Part shown: piece by piece, positions 7,009-15,567 of the stretch
Position numbering within the stretch: position 1 is the stretch's first letter
How the letters are laid out: the number at the start of each line of letters is the position of its first letter
NCBI GenBank assembly: GCA_964464375.1
Contig: CAYXFU010000004.1
Span: 1-64,000, forward strand
Source: CAIOZA01 sp964464375
GTDB lineage: Bacteria; Bacteroidota; Ignavibacteria; Kapaibacteriales; UBA2268
Direction of reading: 5' to 3'
Length of the DNA: 64,000 nucleotides
Program-made: the position numbers and the translations under genes
Notes under the pieces: generated by a model
Seen by the model: only the letters and a program-made list of their open reading frames with translations
Databases searched by the model: none
What the model was told of the DNA's origin: nothing

Positions 7009-8073
7009 ATGGAAAAAATTACTAAAAAGCTTAGCTTTCTGGATAGATATCTGACGCTGTGGATATTCCTCGCTATGTTCATCGGTGTCAGCTGGGGATA
7101 CTTCTTCCCGGGAATTGTGAACTTTTGGAATCAGTTCAGTTCCGGTACTACGAACATACCGATAGCTGTTGGACTAATACTTATGATGTATCCACCATTG
7201 GCAAAAGTCCGTTACGAAGAATTAGGCGATGTCTTCAAGAATGTCAAAATTCTTGGGCTATCTCTGGTTCAGAACTGGATCATTGGTCCTATACTTATGT
7301 TTGTGCTGGCAGTGATTTTCCTACAAGATTATCCTCACTATATGGCAGGTCTGATTATGATTGGTCTTGCTCGTTGCATCGCTATGGTCATCGTTTGGAA
7401 CGAACTGGCGAAGGGCGACACAGAATATGCCGCGGGTTTAGTAGCTTTCAATTCCATATTCCAAGTATTATTCTTCTCGGTATATGCTTATGTGTTCCTG
7501 ACGGTACTTCCCAACTGGCTTGGATTGCAGTCTTTTAAGGTCGATATAACGATAGGTCAGATTGCAGAAAGTGTGTTCATATATCTGGGAATTCCTTTCT
7601 TAGCCGGGATAATTACGAGATTCAGTTTGATTAAACTGAAGAATAAAGATTGGTATCACAAAAAATTCATTCCGAAGATCAGCCCGATAACGTTGATAGC
7701 TCTGCTATTCACAATCGTTGTGATGTTTTCGCTCAAAGGGGAATATATAGTCAAAATCCCTTTCGATGTAGTAAGAATTGCAATACCGCTACTGATTTAT
7801 TTTGTTGTCATGTTCCTGGTATCGTTTTATATGGGTAAGAAGATAGGAGCAGACTACTCCAAAACGGCAACTCTATCCTTCACAGCCGCCAGCAACAATT
7901 TCGAGCTGGCAATTGCCGTCGCAGTTGCAGTATTCGGAATCAATTCAGGGGAGGCGTTTGCAGCTGTCATTGGTCCTCTAGTCGAAGTTCCGGCATTGAT
8001 AGCCCTGGTGAATGTAGCATTGTGGTTCCAGAAAAGATATTTTGGAAAAGAAGCAAAACCGATTAATTTCTAA
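7009..8073 (+). CDS. acr3: ACR3 family arsenite efflux transporter
   Basis: A 354-residue membrane protein of about ten helices. Recognisable ACR3 features are the N-terminal LSFLDRYLTLWIFLAMFIGV, the fourth-helix cysteine in GLARCIAMVIVWNELAKGD (the conserved Cys needed for arsenite transport), and the late NNFELAIAVAVAVFGINSG segment. It pumps arsenite out of the cell using the proton gradient. The gene begins nine bases after ccdA behind AAAAGGAAAAAATG and closes the operon; REP-type palindromes start immediately after the stop. Confidence 0.95.
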   Translation: MEKITKKLSFLDRYLTLWIFLAMFIGVSWGYFFPGIVNFWNQFSSGTTNIPIAVGLILMMYPPLAKVRYEELGDVFKNVKILGLSLVQNWIIGPILMFVLAVIFLQDYPHYMAGLIMIGLARCIAMVIVWNELAKGDTEYAAGLVAFNSIFQVLFFSVYAYVFLTVLPNWLGLQSFKVDITIGQIAESVFIYLGIPFLAGIITRFSLIKLKNKDWYHKKFIPKISPITLIALLFTIVVMFSLKGEYIVKIPFDVVRIAIPLLIYFVVMFLVSFYMGKKIGADYSKTATLSFTAASNNFELAIAVAVAVFGINSGEAFAAVIGPLVEVPALIALVNVALWFQKRYFGKEAKPINF

Positions 8074-8165
8074 GGACACGGCGTGCCGTGTCCACGAGTC
8101 ATGGGTCAATCAAGGATGATTGACCTACCCAATACACCGTAGGACAAGCTTCCTTCTTGTCTGCA
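8074..8165. repeat. REP palindrome plus GGTCAATCA repeat
   Basis: GGACACGGC/GT/GCCGTGTCC (8074-8093) forms a nine-base-pair hairpin directly after the acr3 stop. It is followed by GGTCAATCAAGGATGATTGACC (8104-8125, itself a hairpin), CTACCC and GTAGGACAAGCTTCCTTCTTGTC (8141-8162). The same composite is found at 9300-9410, in decayed form at 11118-11168, and partly at 41085-41245. It could also end transcription of the arsenic operon. Confidence 0.85.
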
Positions 8166-8285
8166 CTTTATTATTTTACAAAATGGATATATTTTGTTAA
8201 GTTTGGATGATTTGTACGTTATTCACGTTAAGAAAAGTGAAAAGTCTCTGTTTATCTTAGAAAATTTATAAGGAATTTAGAAACC

Positions 8286-8696
8286 ATGGGAATCTTTACC
8301 TTTTTAAGACCAAAATCAATTAGCAAACAATTTGTTAATGTCCACGATTTTAACCAAAACAAAGACATGCAAATGAAAATGACAACACAGGTAATAGACC
8401 AGTTAAGAAAATTAGATATTAAAAGGGAAAAGGAACTTTCACTTGAATATTTCTTTTATACCAACACAATTGAAAAGGCAGAACGGCTTGCGTCTGAAAT
8501 TGTAAAACTCAATTATAAGGTTGATTATTGGCTCTCAGCGGGGGACCCCAAATTATTCATTGTTACAGGATGGACAACCAAAATGAAAATGGATAATGAG
8601 ATTGTAGAAAAATGGACAAAGGAAATGTGTGAATTAGGTAATAAATATGACTGTGATTTTGACGGATGGGGAACAGATCCTAATCAAGCCTTGTAG
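8286..8696 (+). CDS. RraB-domain protein
   Basis: A 136-residue protein whose C-terminal two thirds match the regulator of ribonuclease E activity B (RraB/DUF1260-type) domain: LEYFFYTNTIEKAERLASEI, a KVDYWL strand, LFIVTGWTTKMKMD, and an acidic end (YDCDFDGWGTDPNQ). In E. coli RraB inhibits RNase E, but many bacterial RraB-domain proteins occur without that enzyme and their targets are unknown. It starts at ATG 8286 and is followed within one base of its stop by a REP palindrome. It is the gene nearest to the RAYT transposase. Confidence 0.75.
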   Translation: MGIFTFLRPKSISKQFVNVHDFNQNKDMQMKMTTQVIDQLRKLDIKREKELSLEYFFYTNTIEKAERLASEIVKLNYKVDYWLSAGDPKLFIVTGWTTKMKMDNEIVEKWTKEMCELGNKYDCDFDGWGTDPNQAL

Positions 8697-8716
8697 GGAC
8701 ACGGCGTGCCGTGTCC
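8697..8716. repeat. REP palindrome
   Basis: GGACACGGCGTGCCGTGTCC, with nine-base arms around GT, lies at the stop of the RraB gene and 44 bases before the transposase start. Same orientation as the copy at 8074. Confidence 0.9.
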
Positions 8717-8759
8717 ACTTGAAAGCATACCCATACATCAAAATATTACAAAAATAAAT

Positions 8760-9287
8760 ATGCCTGACCATTTGAAAAATCGAAAATCAGTAAGAATAAA
8801 AGAATACGATTATTCCCAACCAGGGTATTATTATATTACTATTTGTACTCATCAGAGAGAACAACCTTTGGGCAAGATAATTAATGGACAAATAGAGTTA
8901 AGTAATTTTGGTGTAATTATAAAGGAAGAACTCAATAAGACTGAAAACTTAAGATCAAATATCAAAATTGATTACTACCAAGTAATGCCGAATCACATTC
9001 ATTTAATCTTGATTATTGATAAGAAACTTGAGGACACGGCACGCCGTGTCCCTACAGAAGCATTTGGAGTGCCTGTTCAAGGATCATTGTCAACAATCAT
9101 TAGATCATTCAAGTCTGCTTGTTCAAAAAGAATAAATGAACTTCGAAAAACTCCTGGTTCACAGGTCTGGCAATCTTTGTTTTTCGAACATATAATCAGA
9201 AATGACAAGGAATTATATGAAATAAGAAAATACATTGAATTCAATCCATTGAATTGGGAAGATGATGAATACAACAAGTTGTATTAA
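8760..9287 (+). CDS. REP-associated tyrosine transposase (RAYT)
   Basis: A 175-residue single-strand transposase of the Y1 (IS200-like) superfamily, RAYT branch. The start ATG 8760 gives MPDHLKNRKSVRIKEYDYSQ; an earlier in-frame codon would read through the palindrome. Key motifs are the first strand GYYYITICTHQRE, the HUH metal motif VMPNHIHLIL, and the C-terminal catalytic tyrosine helix IRKYIEFNPLNW. Typical RAYTs are 150-220 residues and move or maintain REP palindromes rather than themselves. Here REP copies lie on both sides (8697, 9304) and one is inside the gene, encoding DTARRVPT. Length and motifs look intact. Confidence 0.93.
   Translation: MPDHLKNRKSVRIKEYDYSQPGYYYITICTHQREQPLGKIINGQIELSNFGVIIKEELNKTENLRSNIKIDYYQVMPNHIHLILIIDKKLEDTARRVPTEAFGVPVQGSLSTIIRSFKSACSKRINELRKTPGSQVWQSLFFEHIIRNDKELYEIRKYIEFNPLNWEDDEYNKLY
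9032..9055. repeat. REP palindrome inside the RAYT reading frame
   Basis: GGACACGGCACGCCGTGTCC followed by CTAC is the reverse-complement orientation of the copies at 8074, 8697 and 9304. It is read through as DTARRVPT between the HUH strand and the following helix (GSLSTIIRSFKSA), keeping the frame. Confidence 0.93.
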
Positions 9288-9299
9288 CACATCCCTAAT

Positions 9300-9410
9300 G
9301 TAGGGACACGGGGTGCCGTGTCCACAACTCGTGGGTAAGAATACTGGTCAATCAAGGATGATTGACCTACCCAATACATAGTAGGACAAGCATCCCAGCT
9401 TGTCTGTACA
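9300..9410. repeat. composite REP array after RAYT
   Basis: GGACACGGGGTGCCGTGTCC (9304-9323), then GGTCAATCAAGGATGATTGACC, CTACCC and GTAGGACAAGCATCCCAGC with TTGTCTG. This repeats the whole order found at 8074-8165, so the RraB and RAYT genes are enclosed by two direct copies of the composite. Confidence 0.85.
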
Positions 9411-9485
9411 TTATTTATTAAATGTTAATCAAAATTCCTTAATTTTGAATAAATAAATTATTCAATTCTGTTTGAAGGTCATGTC

Positions 9486-10133
9486 TTGAGATATAAGAAA
9501 ATCCGCGGAAATAGGAAACGCTTGAAATTGGTTGAACTTTGGAGACAATGGGGGCTGGACATTGATTTGGATCGTCTGGCAAATTACCAATATGAATATA
9601 CGAAAATATATGTTAAGCCTTATAGTAATATAATGCTTTTAAATAGTCAAATTCCTCAGCCAAAAGGAATGATAAAACAAAAAATGTTAAGTGGCTTAAT
9701 TGATATTTATGATTCATGGAAAGCAGAATTGGACAAAAGGGGTGAGCCTTACTATCTGAAGATTTGGTTATTCGAGCCTCGCTTCTCGAAATCACAAGTT
9801 GTTTGTGCAATTGGCAAAAGAATTGAATATTATGAAAACACTTTCTTTGAGCCAGAATTAGAAAAAATTTTCCACCCTGATAATTATGGAACTCTCAAAA
9901 CAAGACTTGCTAAGTTAAATTGGAAACATAGAATAGACGAAGATTATTACGACAATTCAGATCTAGGTAAACCTGCAGATTTTTCTAGACCGGAAGATTA
10001 TGAAGAACACAAAAAATGGTTTGAAAAACAACTGAAAAAACCACATAGGACGATAATACTAGAAGAACCAATTGGTGACATTACTGAAACGTATTGTTTC
10101 AAACAGGGAAATTTATGGATCGGTGGTGAGTAA
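9486..10133 (+). CDS. conserved hypothetical protein, acidic C-terminus
   Basis: A 215-residue soluble protein of unrecognised family, read from TTG 9486 with GAAGG eight bases upstream; an ATG five bases earlier is out of frame. It opens with a basic segment (RYKKIRGNRKRLKLVELWRQ), has a central KIWLFEPRFSKSQVVCAIG strand pair, and continues with many charged and aromatic residues (ENTFFEPELEKIFHPDNYG; DRPEDYEEHKKWFEKQ-like). No signal peptide or membrane helix. Neighbours are the RAYT region and a TerC homologue, giving no functional clue. Confidence 0.6.
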   Translation: MRYKKIRGNRKRLKLVELWRQWGLDIDLDRLANYQYEYTKIYVKPYSNIMLLNSQIPQPKGMIKQKMLSGLIDIYDSWKAELDKRGEPYYLKIWLFEPRFSKSQVVCAIGKRIEYYENTFFEPELEKIFHPDNYGTLKTRLAKLNWKHRIDEDYYDNSDLGKPADFSRPEDYEEHKKWFEKQLKKPHRTIILEEPIGDITETYCFKQGNLWIGGE

Positions 10134-10192
10134 TAAAGAAAAGACGTCGTTAAACGTTACTACAATTATATTTAATTTGAAAATAGGAAAAA

Positions 10193-11116
10193 GTGGAAGT
10201 TACTATTTGGTTTTGGGTGTTCTTTAATGTTTTCGTGCTATTGATGTTAACATTAGATTTAGGTGTATTTAATAAGAAACTGCATGTAATCAGCACAAAG
10301 GAAGCACTTACATGGTCAGGTGTCTGGATTTTTCTGGCATTATGTTTCAACGTATTTATTTTTATTGAATTCGGTGAAACTAAAGCACTGGAGTTCTTCG
10401 CAGGCTATGTAATAGAGAAAGCACTGAGCGTCGATAATATATTTGTATTTGTTTTGATATTCTCATATTTCCGTATTCCGCCAATTTATCAGCATAAAGT
10501 TCTGTTTTGGGGAATTATTGGCGCATTGATTATGCGTGTAATATTCATATTTGCAGGTGTTGCTTTATTGGAGAAATTCCACTGGTCAATCTATTTCTTT
10601 GGCGGAATTTTGATATATACCGGTATCAGAATGCTTACTCATACAGATAAGCAAATTCATCCGGATAAAAATCCAATAATTAAGTTCTTCAAGAAAATTG
10701 TGCCGACAACACATGAACTTCATGGTGATAAATTCTTCATCATAAAGGATAACAGAAGGTTTGCTACTCCGCTTTTCGTAGTCCTGATTATTATTGAGCT
10801 TTCCGATGTGATCTTTGCAGTTGACAGCATCCCGGCTGTATTAGCCGTCACTCATGATCAGTTCATCGTTTATACGAGCAATGTCTTTGCAATTCTAGGT
10901 TTACGATCACTATATTTTGCACTGGCTAATATAATTGAGCGTTTCAAATATCTATCAGTTGGATTAGCCATCATTCTTGTATTTGTCGGTATGAAAATGG
11001 TTATTGTCGATGTTTTCCATATACCAATTCACTATTCGTTGATTATAATTGTGTCTATTCTGTCATCAAGTATTTGGTACTCGTTGTATAAAACGAAGAA
11101 GATGATCAAAGAGTAA
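10193..11116 (+). CDS. TerC/Alx family membrane protein
   Basis: A 307-residue integral membrane protein with about nine helices and the two conserved acidic motifs of the TerC family: SVDNIFVFVLIFSYFRIP at residues about 80-97 and LSDVIFAVDSIPAVLAVT at about 202-220. Members such as Alx and MeeF/YceF export manganese or protect against tellurite and exoenzyme misfolding. It starts at GTG 10193 behind TAGGAAAAA. No yybP-ykoY-type manganese riboswitch was recognised upstream. Confidence 0.92.
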   Translation: MEVTIWFWVFFNVFVLLMLTLDLGVFNKKLHVISTKEALTWSGVWIFLALCFNVFIFIEFGETKALEFFAGYVIEKALSVDNIFVFVLIFSYFRIPPIYQHKVLFWGIIGALIMRVIFIFAGVALLEKFHWSIYFFGGILIYTGIRMLTHTDKQIHPDKNPIIKFFKKIVPTTHELHGDKFFIIKDNRRFATPLFVVLIIIELSDVIFAVDSIPAVLAVTHDQFIVYTSNVFAILGLRSLYFALANIIERFKYLSVGLAIILVFVGMKMVIVDVFHIPIHYSLIIIVSILSSSIWYSLYKTKKMIKE

Positions 11117-11117
11117 A

Positions 11118-11168
11118 TATGGTCAAACAATGATGTTTAACCTACCATAGGACAAGCATTTCTGGCTG
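11118..11168. repeat. decayed GGTCAA..GTAGGACAAGC repeat
   Basis: TGGTCAAACAATGATGTTTA followed by ACCTACCATAGGACAAGCAT is a diverged copy of the sequence at 8104-8162 and 9348-9404, located at the stop of the TerC gene. Confidence 0.6.
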
Positions 11169-11266
11169 ACTGAACATAAAATCCTATAAGTTAAATTAAA
11201 TTTATTAATTTTTTTTTCAGGTTTAGTCGAATTCATGCAACTAATTTGTTTGTGGCATTTCTCCAG

Positions 11267-11290
11267 TAGGGACACGGCACGCAGTGTCCT
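11267..11290. repeat. REP palindrome (imperfect)
   Basis: GTAGGGACACGGCACGCAGT followed by GTCC is a copy with one mismatch in the arm, in the orientation carried inside the RAYT gene. Confidence 0.75.
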
Positions 11291-11385
11291 AACGGTAAAA
11301 GGATAAAGATGAATCCCTACAATATAATCACTTATCTTGAATCTGTAAAGGCTCATTTTATGTGTCCCATCAAATTTGTGGAAAT

Positions 11386-11781
11386 ATGAAAAGTACTCTT
11401 ATACTTATTGCTTCAATCTTCTTGATTTTTTCCTGCAATAATAAAAAGGAAATGATGATGAATCCGAAAATAAAAATAGAATTTCAGCATTTTGTAGGAT
11501 GTCCGAATGGTCCCAAATTATTGAAGAATCTTAAGGATGCAATGATTGGATACGAAGATAAAATTGAACTTTCCGAACAGATAGTTGATTCGCCTGATCT
11601 AGCCAAAAAATTTAATTTCCGTGCCTCTCCTACATTATTAATTGAAGGAATGGACATCGATGGGAGGACTGCTCCGGAAAATCCCTCTCTGGCATGCAGA
11701 TTTTATCCCAATGGTTTGCCTACTAAGGAAACAATTAGGTTGAAAATTCAAAATATTATGAAAAAAATGTTATTTCCTTAG
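11386..11781 (+). CDS. thioredoxin-fold lipoprotein
   Basis: A 131-residue protein read from ATG 11386, which starts a lipoprotein signal (KSTLILIASIFLIFSC, lipobox Cys about residue 17). The mature part begins with a strand and a single cysteine (FQHFVGCPNGPKLLKNL), followed by the cis-proline loop FRASPTLLIEGMDIDG and a second cysteine in LACRFYPNGLPTKE. This resembles the small thioredoxin-fold proteins found near mercury and arsenic resistance genes. There is no CxxC pair, so catalysis by a simple disulfide exchange is not obvious. Alone after the TerC gene. Confidence 0.65.
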   Translation: MKSTLILIASIFLIFSCNNKKEMMMNPKIKIEFQHFVGCPNGPKLLKNLKDAMIGYEDKIELSEQIVDSPDLAKKFNFRASPTLLIEGMDIDGRTAPENPSLACRFYPNGLPTKETIRLKIQNIMKKMLFP

Positions 11782-12031
11782 AAATCGTTCGAATGTATTG
11801 ATAGCTGAAACTTCCCTTAAAAGCAGGAATGTGGATTTGAACTTTTTTCCATTCATTGAGAAAAATTTAATCTTGTGTTATTACTCTGAATTGGGTTCCT
11901 AATTGCTGAAATAGCTAGCCATTTCAATTTTTATGCTCATTTCTTTACAAAGAATTGATTAAATTTGTATTCAAGTTTGTAAAAAGTTGTATGTATATTA
12001 TTACTTATCTATACTATGCCGTAAAAGTAAT

Positions 12032-12775
12032 ATGCAAAAGAATATTCGAAGAAAAATATTAAGAAATGTCACCAAAGCACAAGTTTTAGAGGAACTCGAA
12101 AAAGTAGCCGAATACTATAACTTTATTGAATTCAGCAGACAAAAATTTGAAAAAGTAGCTTCATTTGGTTCAGGTGTTATTACAAGACAGTTTGATGGAA
12201 GCTGGAGAAAAGCACTTGACTCCCTTAATATACATCTAATGAATAAAGGAATAACTTTATCGCCTCGTTTATCTACTCGTAATCAAGTTCATTCTGACAA
12301 AGAACTCTTTGATGAGATTGGTAGAATTTGGAAATTAGTTGGACATCAACCATCTTTGACAGAATGGAGAGAGGCTAATCCCAAAATTTTATATAATTTC
12401 GTCAATTTTCGATTTAGTCGATGGATTAAAGCTTGTTCAGAGTATATAGAATATGTGATGGGGAATGAAATTCGTGAGGACAATTTCATTATACCCGATC
12501 AGCTACCAAAAAAAACACAATTAAAAGCTCGATATTTTTATAAAAATAGCAATTACAGAAATATTACTATCCTCTCAAGAATGAAAATTCTTAGAAGGGA
12601 TAATTTTTGTTGTGTGTTTTGTGGCAAAAGTCCCGTCACAGATAATAGTACAAAACTACATATTGGACATATAAAACCTTTTTCACAGGGTGGCAGTTGC
12701 TCAATGGAGAATCTTCAGACTATATGCAACGAGTGTAATAATAGAAAAAGGAGCAGTTTGGTTGATATTTTTTAA
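12032..12775 (+). CDS. HNH endonuclease with N-terminal DNA-binding repeats
   Basis: A 247-residue protein read from ATG 12032. Two homing-endonuclease-associated helical repeats come first (about residues 10-65 containing FGSGVITRQFDGSWRKALDS and about 80-135 with LTEWREANPKILYNFVNFRF). The C-terminal HNH nuclease follows: LRRDNFCCVFCGKSP has the first zinc pair, LHIGHIKPFSQGGSCSMENL the catalytic His and Asn, and LQTICNECNNRK the second zinc pair. Such proteins are homing or restriction nucleases. No intron or intein host is seen here; it stands alone with 250 AT-rich bases of no recognised content before it. Confidence 0.85.
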   Translation: MQKNIRRKILRNVTKAQVLEELEKVAEYYNFIEFSRQKFEKVASFGSGVITRQFDGSWRKALDSLNIHLMNKGITLSPRLSTRNQVHSDKELFDEIGRIWKLVGHQPSLTEWREANPKILYNFVNFRFSRWIKACSEYIEYVMGNEIREDNFIIPDQLPKKTQLKARYFYKNSNYRNITILSRMKILRRDNFCCVFCGKSPVTDNSTKLHIGHIKPFSQGGSCSMENLQTICNECNNRKRSSLVDIF

Positions 12776-12873
12776 AAAAATAAATTAAGCTTTGCCATAT
12801 ATATTTCATCACATTGGGATAGACTCAGATTTGAATTTGATTGTTCTATAAATATTAAATATAGTTTATAATA

Positions 12874-14031
12874 TTGACGAGATTTTCTTTTATATTATTC
12901 TTCTTATCCTTCCAGTTTGCTAGTTCCCAGTGGGAGCCATGTAACAATGGACTGACTGGTGTTGGTGTAAATACAATCGTAGTAAATAAAAATAAGATTT
13001 TTGCCGGAACCGCAGGAGGAGGCTTCTTCATTTCATCAGATGATGGCAATAATTGGATACCAAAGAATGATGGTTTACTTGATACCACTGTTGTATCGAT
13101 AGGATTCAGCGGGAATAATATTTTCGCAGGAACACGGAATGCCGGGATGTTTCTGTCAAAAGATGAAGGTAACATTTGGGCGGAAAAGAACAACGGATTT
13201 TCTCTCAGCTCTGTTTGGTCAATTGCTGTCGATGGTGAGAATATCTATGCCGGAACGCGCGACTCAGGGATATTTCTATCAACTGACATGGGTGATAGCT
13301 GGTCACAAATAAACAATCATCTGATTTACATACGTTCTCTTTTGGCTGACGGAGGAGATGTATTTGCCGGGACTTACAACAGTGGTATGTATGTTTCTGC
13401 AGATCAGGGCAAATCATGGATGGAGAGAAACAATGGCTTAGATGATATCGATATTAGATGCCTTGGTAAGAATGGAAATGATATGTTTGCCGGGACGAGT
13501 GCTCTTGGGATATTTCATACTACAGATCAAGGATTGAACTGGCATAATGAAACTATTGGTATGGATCACTACGGCTCAGTGTGGGCAATAGTCTTTGCCG
13601 GGGATAATATTTTTCTGGGTAGTTACGACAGAGGTGTATACCTTTCAAGTGATAATGGAAACAACTGGCTGGAGAAAAATGCAGGATTTTCTGACACATC
13701 TGTTACTCTTTTAGCAGTTAATGATAAATATATTTTTGCCGGAACTGGAAGTGGAATTTACAGAGCCAAATTAAGTGAAATCATAACAAAAATTAATGAT
13801 GATAACTCTTTATATGATAATTTGATAAAGATATCTGACACACATGAATACTTACATTTTTATTCTAAGAATAATTACACAATCAAAGTCTTTGATATGC
13901 TCGGAAATCAGATCTGCACTCAAAACAATCCATCAGAGATTGTAAAAAATCCCTTCCAGTCTGGGGTTTACATCTGTTCAGTCACATCTCCATTTAATAT
14001 CCAAATATTCAAATTTCTAGTTATAGAATAG
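12874..14031 (+). CDS. secreted BNR/YCF48-type beta-propeller protein with sorting-like C-terminus
   Basis: A 385-residue protein from TTG 12874, the only start that gives the signal peptide (FSFILFFLSFQFASSQ); a stop lies just upstream in frame. Seven repeats follow with the pattern IFAGT..GGFFISSDDGNNW, characteristic of BNR/sialidase-like or YCF48-like propellers. The last 85 residues resemble a T9SS C-terminal domain (TIKVFDMLGNQICTQ, FQSGVYICSV) but end in FKFLVIE rather than the usual lysine-rich FVKI. It is likely surface-exposed. A related but longer propeller protein is at 22996-26289. Confidence 0.8.
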   Translation: MTRFSFILFFLSFQFASSQWEPCNNGLTGVGVNTIVVNKNKIFAGTAGGGFFISSDDGNNWIPKNDGLLDTTVVSIGFSGNNIFAGTRNAGMFLSKDEGNIWAEKNNGFSLSSVWSIAVDGENIYAGTRDSGIFLSTDMGDSWSQINNHLIYIRSLLADGGDVFAGTYNSGMYVSADQGKSWMERNNGLDDIDIRCLGKNGNDMFAGTSALGIFHTTDQGLNWHNETIGMDHYGSVWAIVFAGDNIFLGSYDRGVYLSSDNGNNWLEKNAGFSDTSVTLLAVNDKYIFAGTGSGIYRAKLSEIITKINDDNSLYDNLIKISDTHEYLHFYSKNNYTIKVFDMLGNQICTQNNPSEIVKNPFQSGVYICSVTSPFNIQIFKFLVIE

Positions 14032-14049
14032 GGTAAATATACACTTTCT

Positions 14050-14877
14050 TTATTTAACCTGACTCATAATAATTTTATCAAATATTTTATCCGACAAATG
14101 AATACGCATCCAGATCATTAATTTTGCCCATTTTCCAGCCGCATATCTCGTTTTAGGTTTATCTGACATAATTGCTTCTGAGATAACATTAGCAATTACT
14201 GAGGGTGGAGAGTTATCTCCTTTGTCATAAGTTCTTTTCAAAGCATTTGCCAGCAAATTGGTCATTTTACTATATGCTCCTTTACCTGATCTATCAAGCA
14301 TTGGTTGAAGTGCTACATCGCCAAATTCAGTAGCAATTGCACCCGGTTCAATGATAATAACATCGATTCCAAATTGCTTTGTTTCAAGCCGCAAACAGTC
14401 GCTCCAGCCTTCCAAAGCATGCTTGGTGCTATGATACCAGGCTCCAAGAGGAGTGTACATTTTGCCGCCCATTGAAGATATGTTAATAATTTTACCGGAG
14501 TTTTGCTTTCTCATATATGGCAATACTAACTGAGTCAATCTTGCTACACCAAACAAGTTAACTTCAAATTGTCTTCTCGCTTCATCAATGGTTGTGTCTT
14601 CAACAGCTCCATAAATTGCGTAACCTGCATTGTTAATTAGTACATCAATTGTTCCCTGTTCATTAATTATCCGGTTAACACACGAAATAATCTGATCATC
14701 TTTGGTTATATCCATTTCAATACCATGTCCACCGGCATCAACCAAATCCTGCATTTGATCGATGCGTCGAGCCGCTCCATAAACAATATAACCTTCCTTG
14801 ATAAGCTTAAGTGCTGTTTCTTTGCCCATTCCTGAAGATGCACCGGTAATGAGTATTATTTTTGGTTTTTTTATCAT
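14050..14877 (-). CDS. short-chain dehydrogenase/reductase
   Basis: A 275-residue classical SDR. The nucleotide-binding TGASSGMG motif is at residues about 11-18, followed by the NNAG motif (VLINNAGYAIYG), the catalytic serine region (INISSMGGKMYTP) and the YHSTK pair (WYHSTKHALEG). R-R after AA in the second strand (YGAARR) suggests NADP(H). The C-terminal 60 residues carry a tail seen in SDRs acting on lipids or retinoid-like substrates. It converges with the preceding gene with only 18 bases between the stops. Substrate unknown. Confidence 0.9.
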   Translation of the reverse strand: MIKKPKIILITGASSGMGKETALKLIKEGYIVYGAARRIDQMQDLVDAGGHGIEMDITKDDQIISCVNRIINEQGTIDVLINNAGYAIYGAVEDTTIDEARRQFEVNLFGVARLTQLVLPYMRKQNSGKIINISSMGGKMYTPLGAWYHSTKHALEGWSDCLRLETKQFGIDVIIIEPGAIATEFGDVALQPMLDRSGKGAYSKMTNLLANALKRTYDKGDNSPPSVIANVISEAIMSDKPKTRYAAGKWAKLMIWMRIHLSDKIFDKIIMSQVK

Positions 14878-15141
14878 AAATTTGTCTTTACTTCTTGGAA
14901 AAAAATTTATTTTAAATTGAGAATACTTTTAACATTTGATGAAATTCGAATACTTCCTTAAGGAATAATCAATTATATAATAATTATTGACTAATCACTT
15001 AGTAAAATATTTAGCCCGTTGGTACATTCAATTGAATTATTTCATTAAGAGTAATTTAAATTGCATCTTATCTTCACAATATTTTTAAGATATATACTTT
15101 AGTTTATCCTAAGATTATTTACTTTTTTAAGATAAAATATT

Positions 15142-15567
15142 ATGGAAACTATAGATTTAACTCCGATTACTGTCCAAGCAACCATCAATTCTCCTATCGA
15201 AAAGGTTTGGGAATTTTGGACACAACCAAAACACATAATAAAATGGAATAATGCAAGCGATGACTGGCATACAACCAGATCAGAAAATGATTTGAGAACC
15301 GGAGGTAAGTTCCATTCCAGAATGGAAGCTAAAGACGGCAGCATGGGCTTTGACTTCGAAGGAATTTATGAAGTCGTAAATCCCAATAAGCTTATTGAAT
15401 ATTCTTTGTCTGACGGAAGAAAAGTAAGAATTGAGTTTTTCTCCAAAAGCAATGAAACCACAGTTTTAGAAACATTCGATGCAGAAACTGAAAATTCAAT
15501 AGAATTACAACGAGCCGGCTGGCAGTCGATAATGAATAATTTTAAAAAATATGTAGAGACGTTATAA
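15142..15567 (+). CDS. SRPBCC family protein (AHSA1-like)
   Basis: A 141-residue single-domain START-like protein: an N-terminal strand (ITVQATINSPIEKVWEFWTQ), the typical IIKWNNASDDWHTT segment, a central GFDFEGIYEVVNPNKLIEYS and a C-terminal helix (QRAGWQSIMNNFKKYVETL). Family members bind hydrophobic ligands or act in stress responses; no catalytic residues can be assigned. Its stop codon overlaps the start of the next gene (TAATG at 15565-15569), so the two are probably cotranslated. Confidence 0.87.
   Translation: METIDLTPITVQATINSPIEKVWEFWTQPKHIIKWNNASDDWHTTRSENDLRTGGKFHSRMEAKDGSMGFDFEGIYEVVNPNKLIEYSLSDGRKVRIEFFSKSNETTVLETFDAETENSIELQRAGWQSIMNNFKKYVETL

Noticed and set aside
10134..10192. 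Manganese (yybP-ykoY) riboswitch upstream of the TerC gene
   Set aside because: Only 59 AT-rich bases are present and no conserved riboswitch core was seen.
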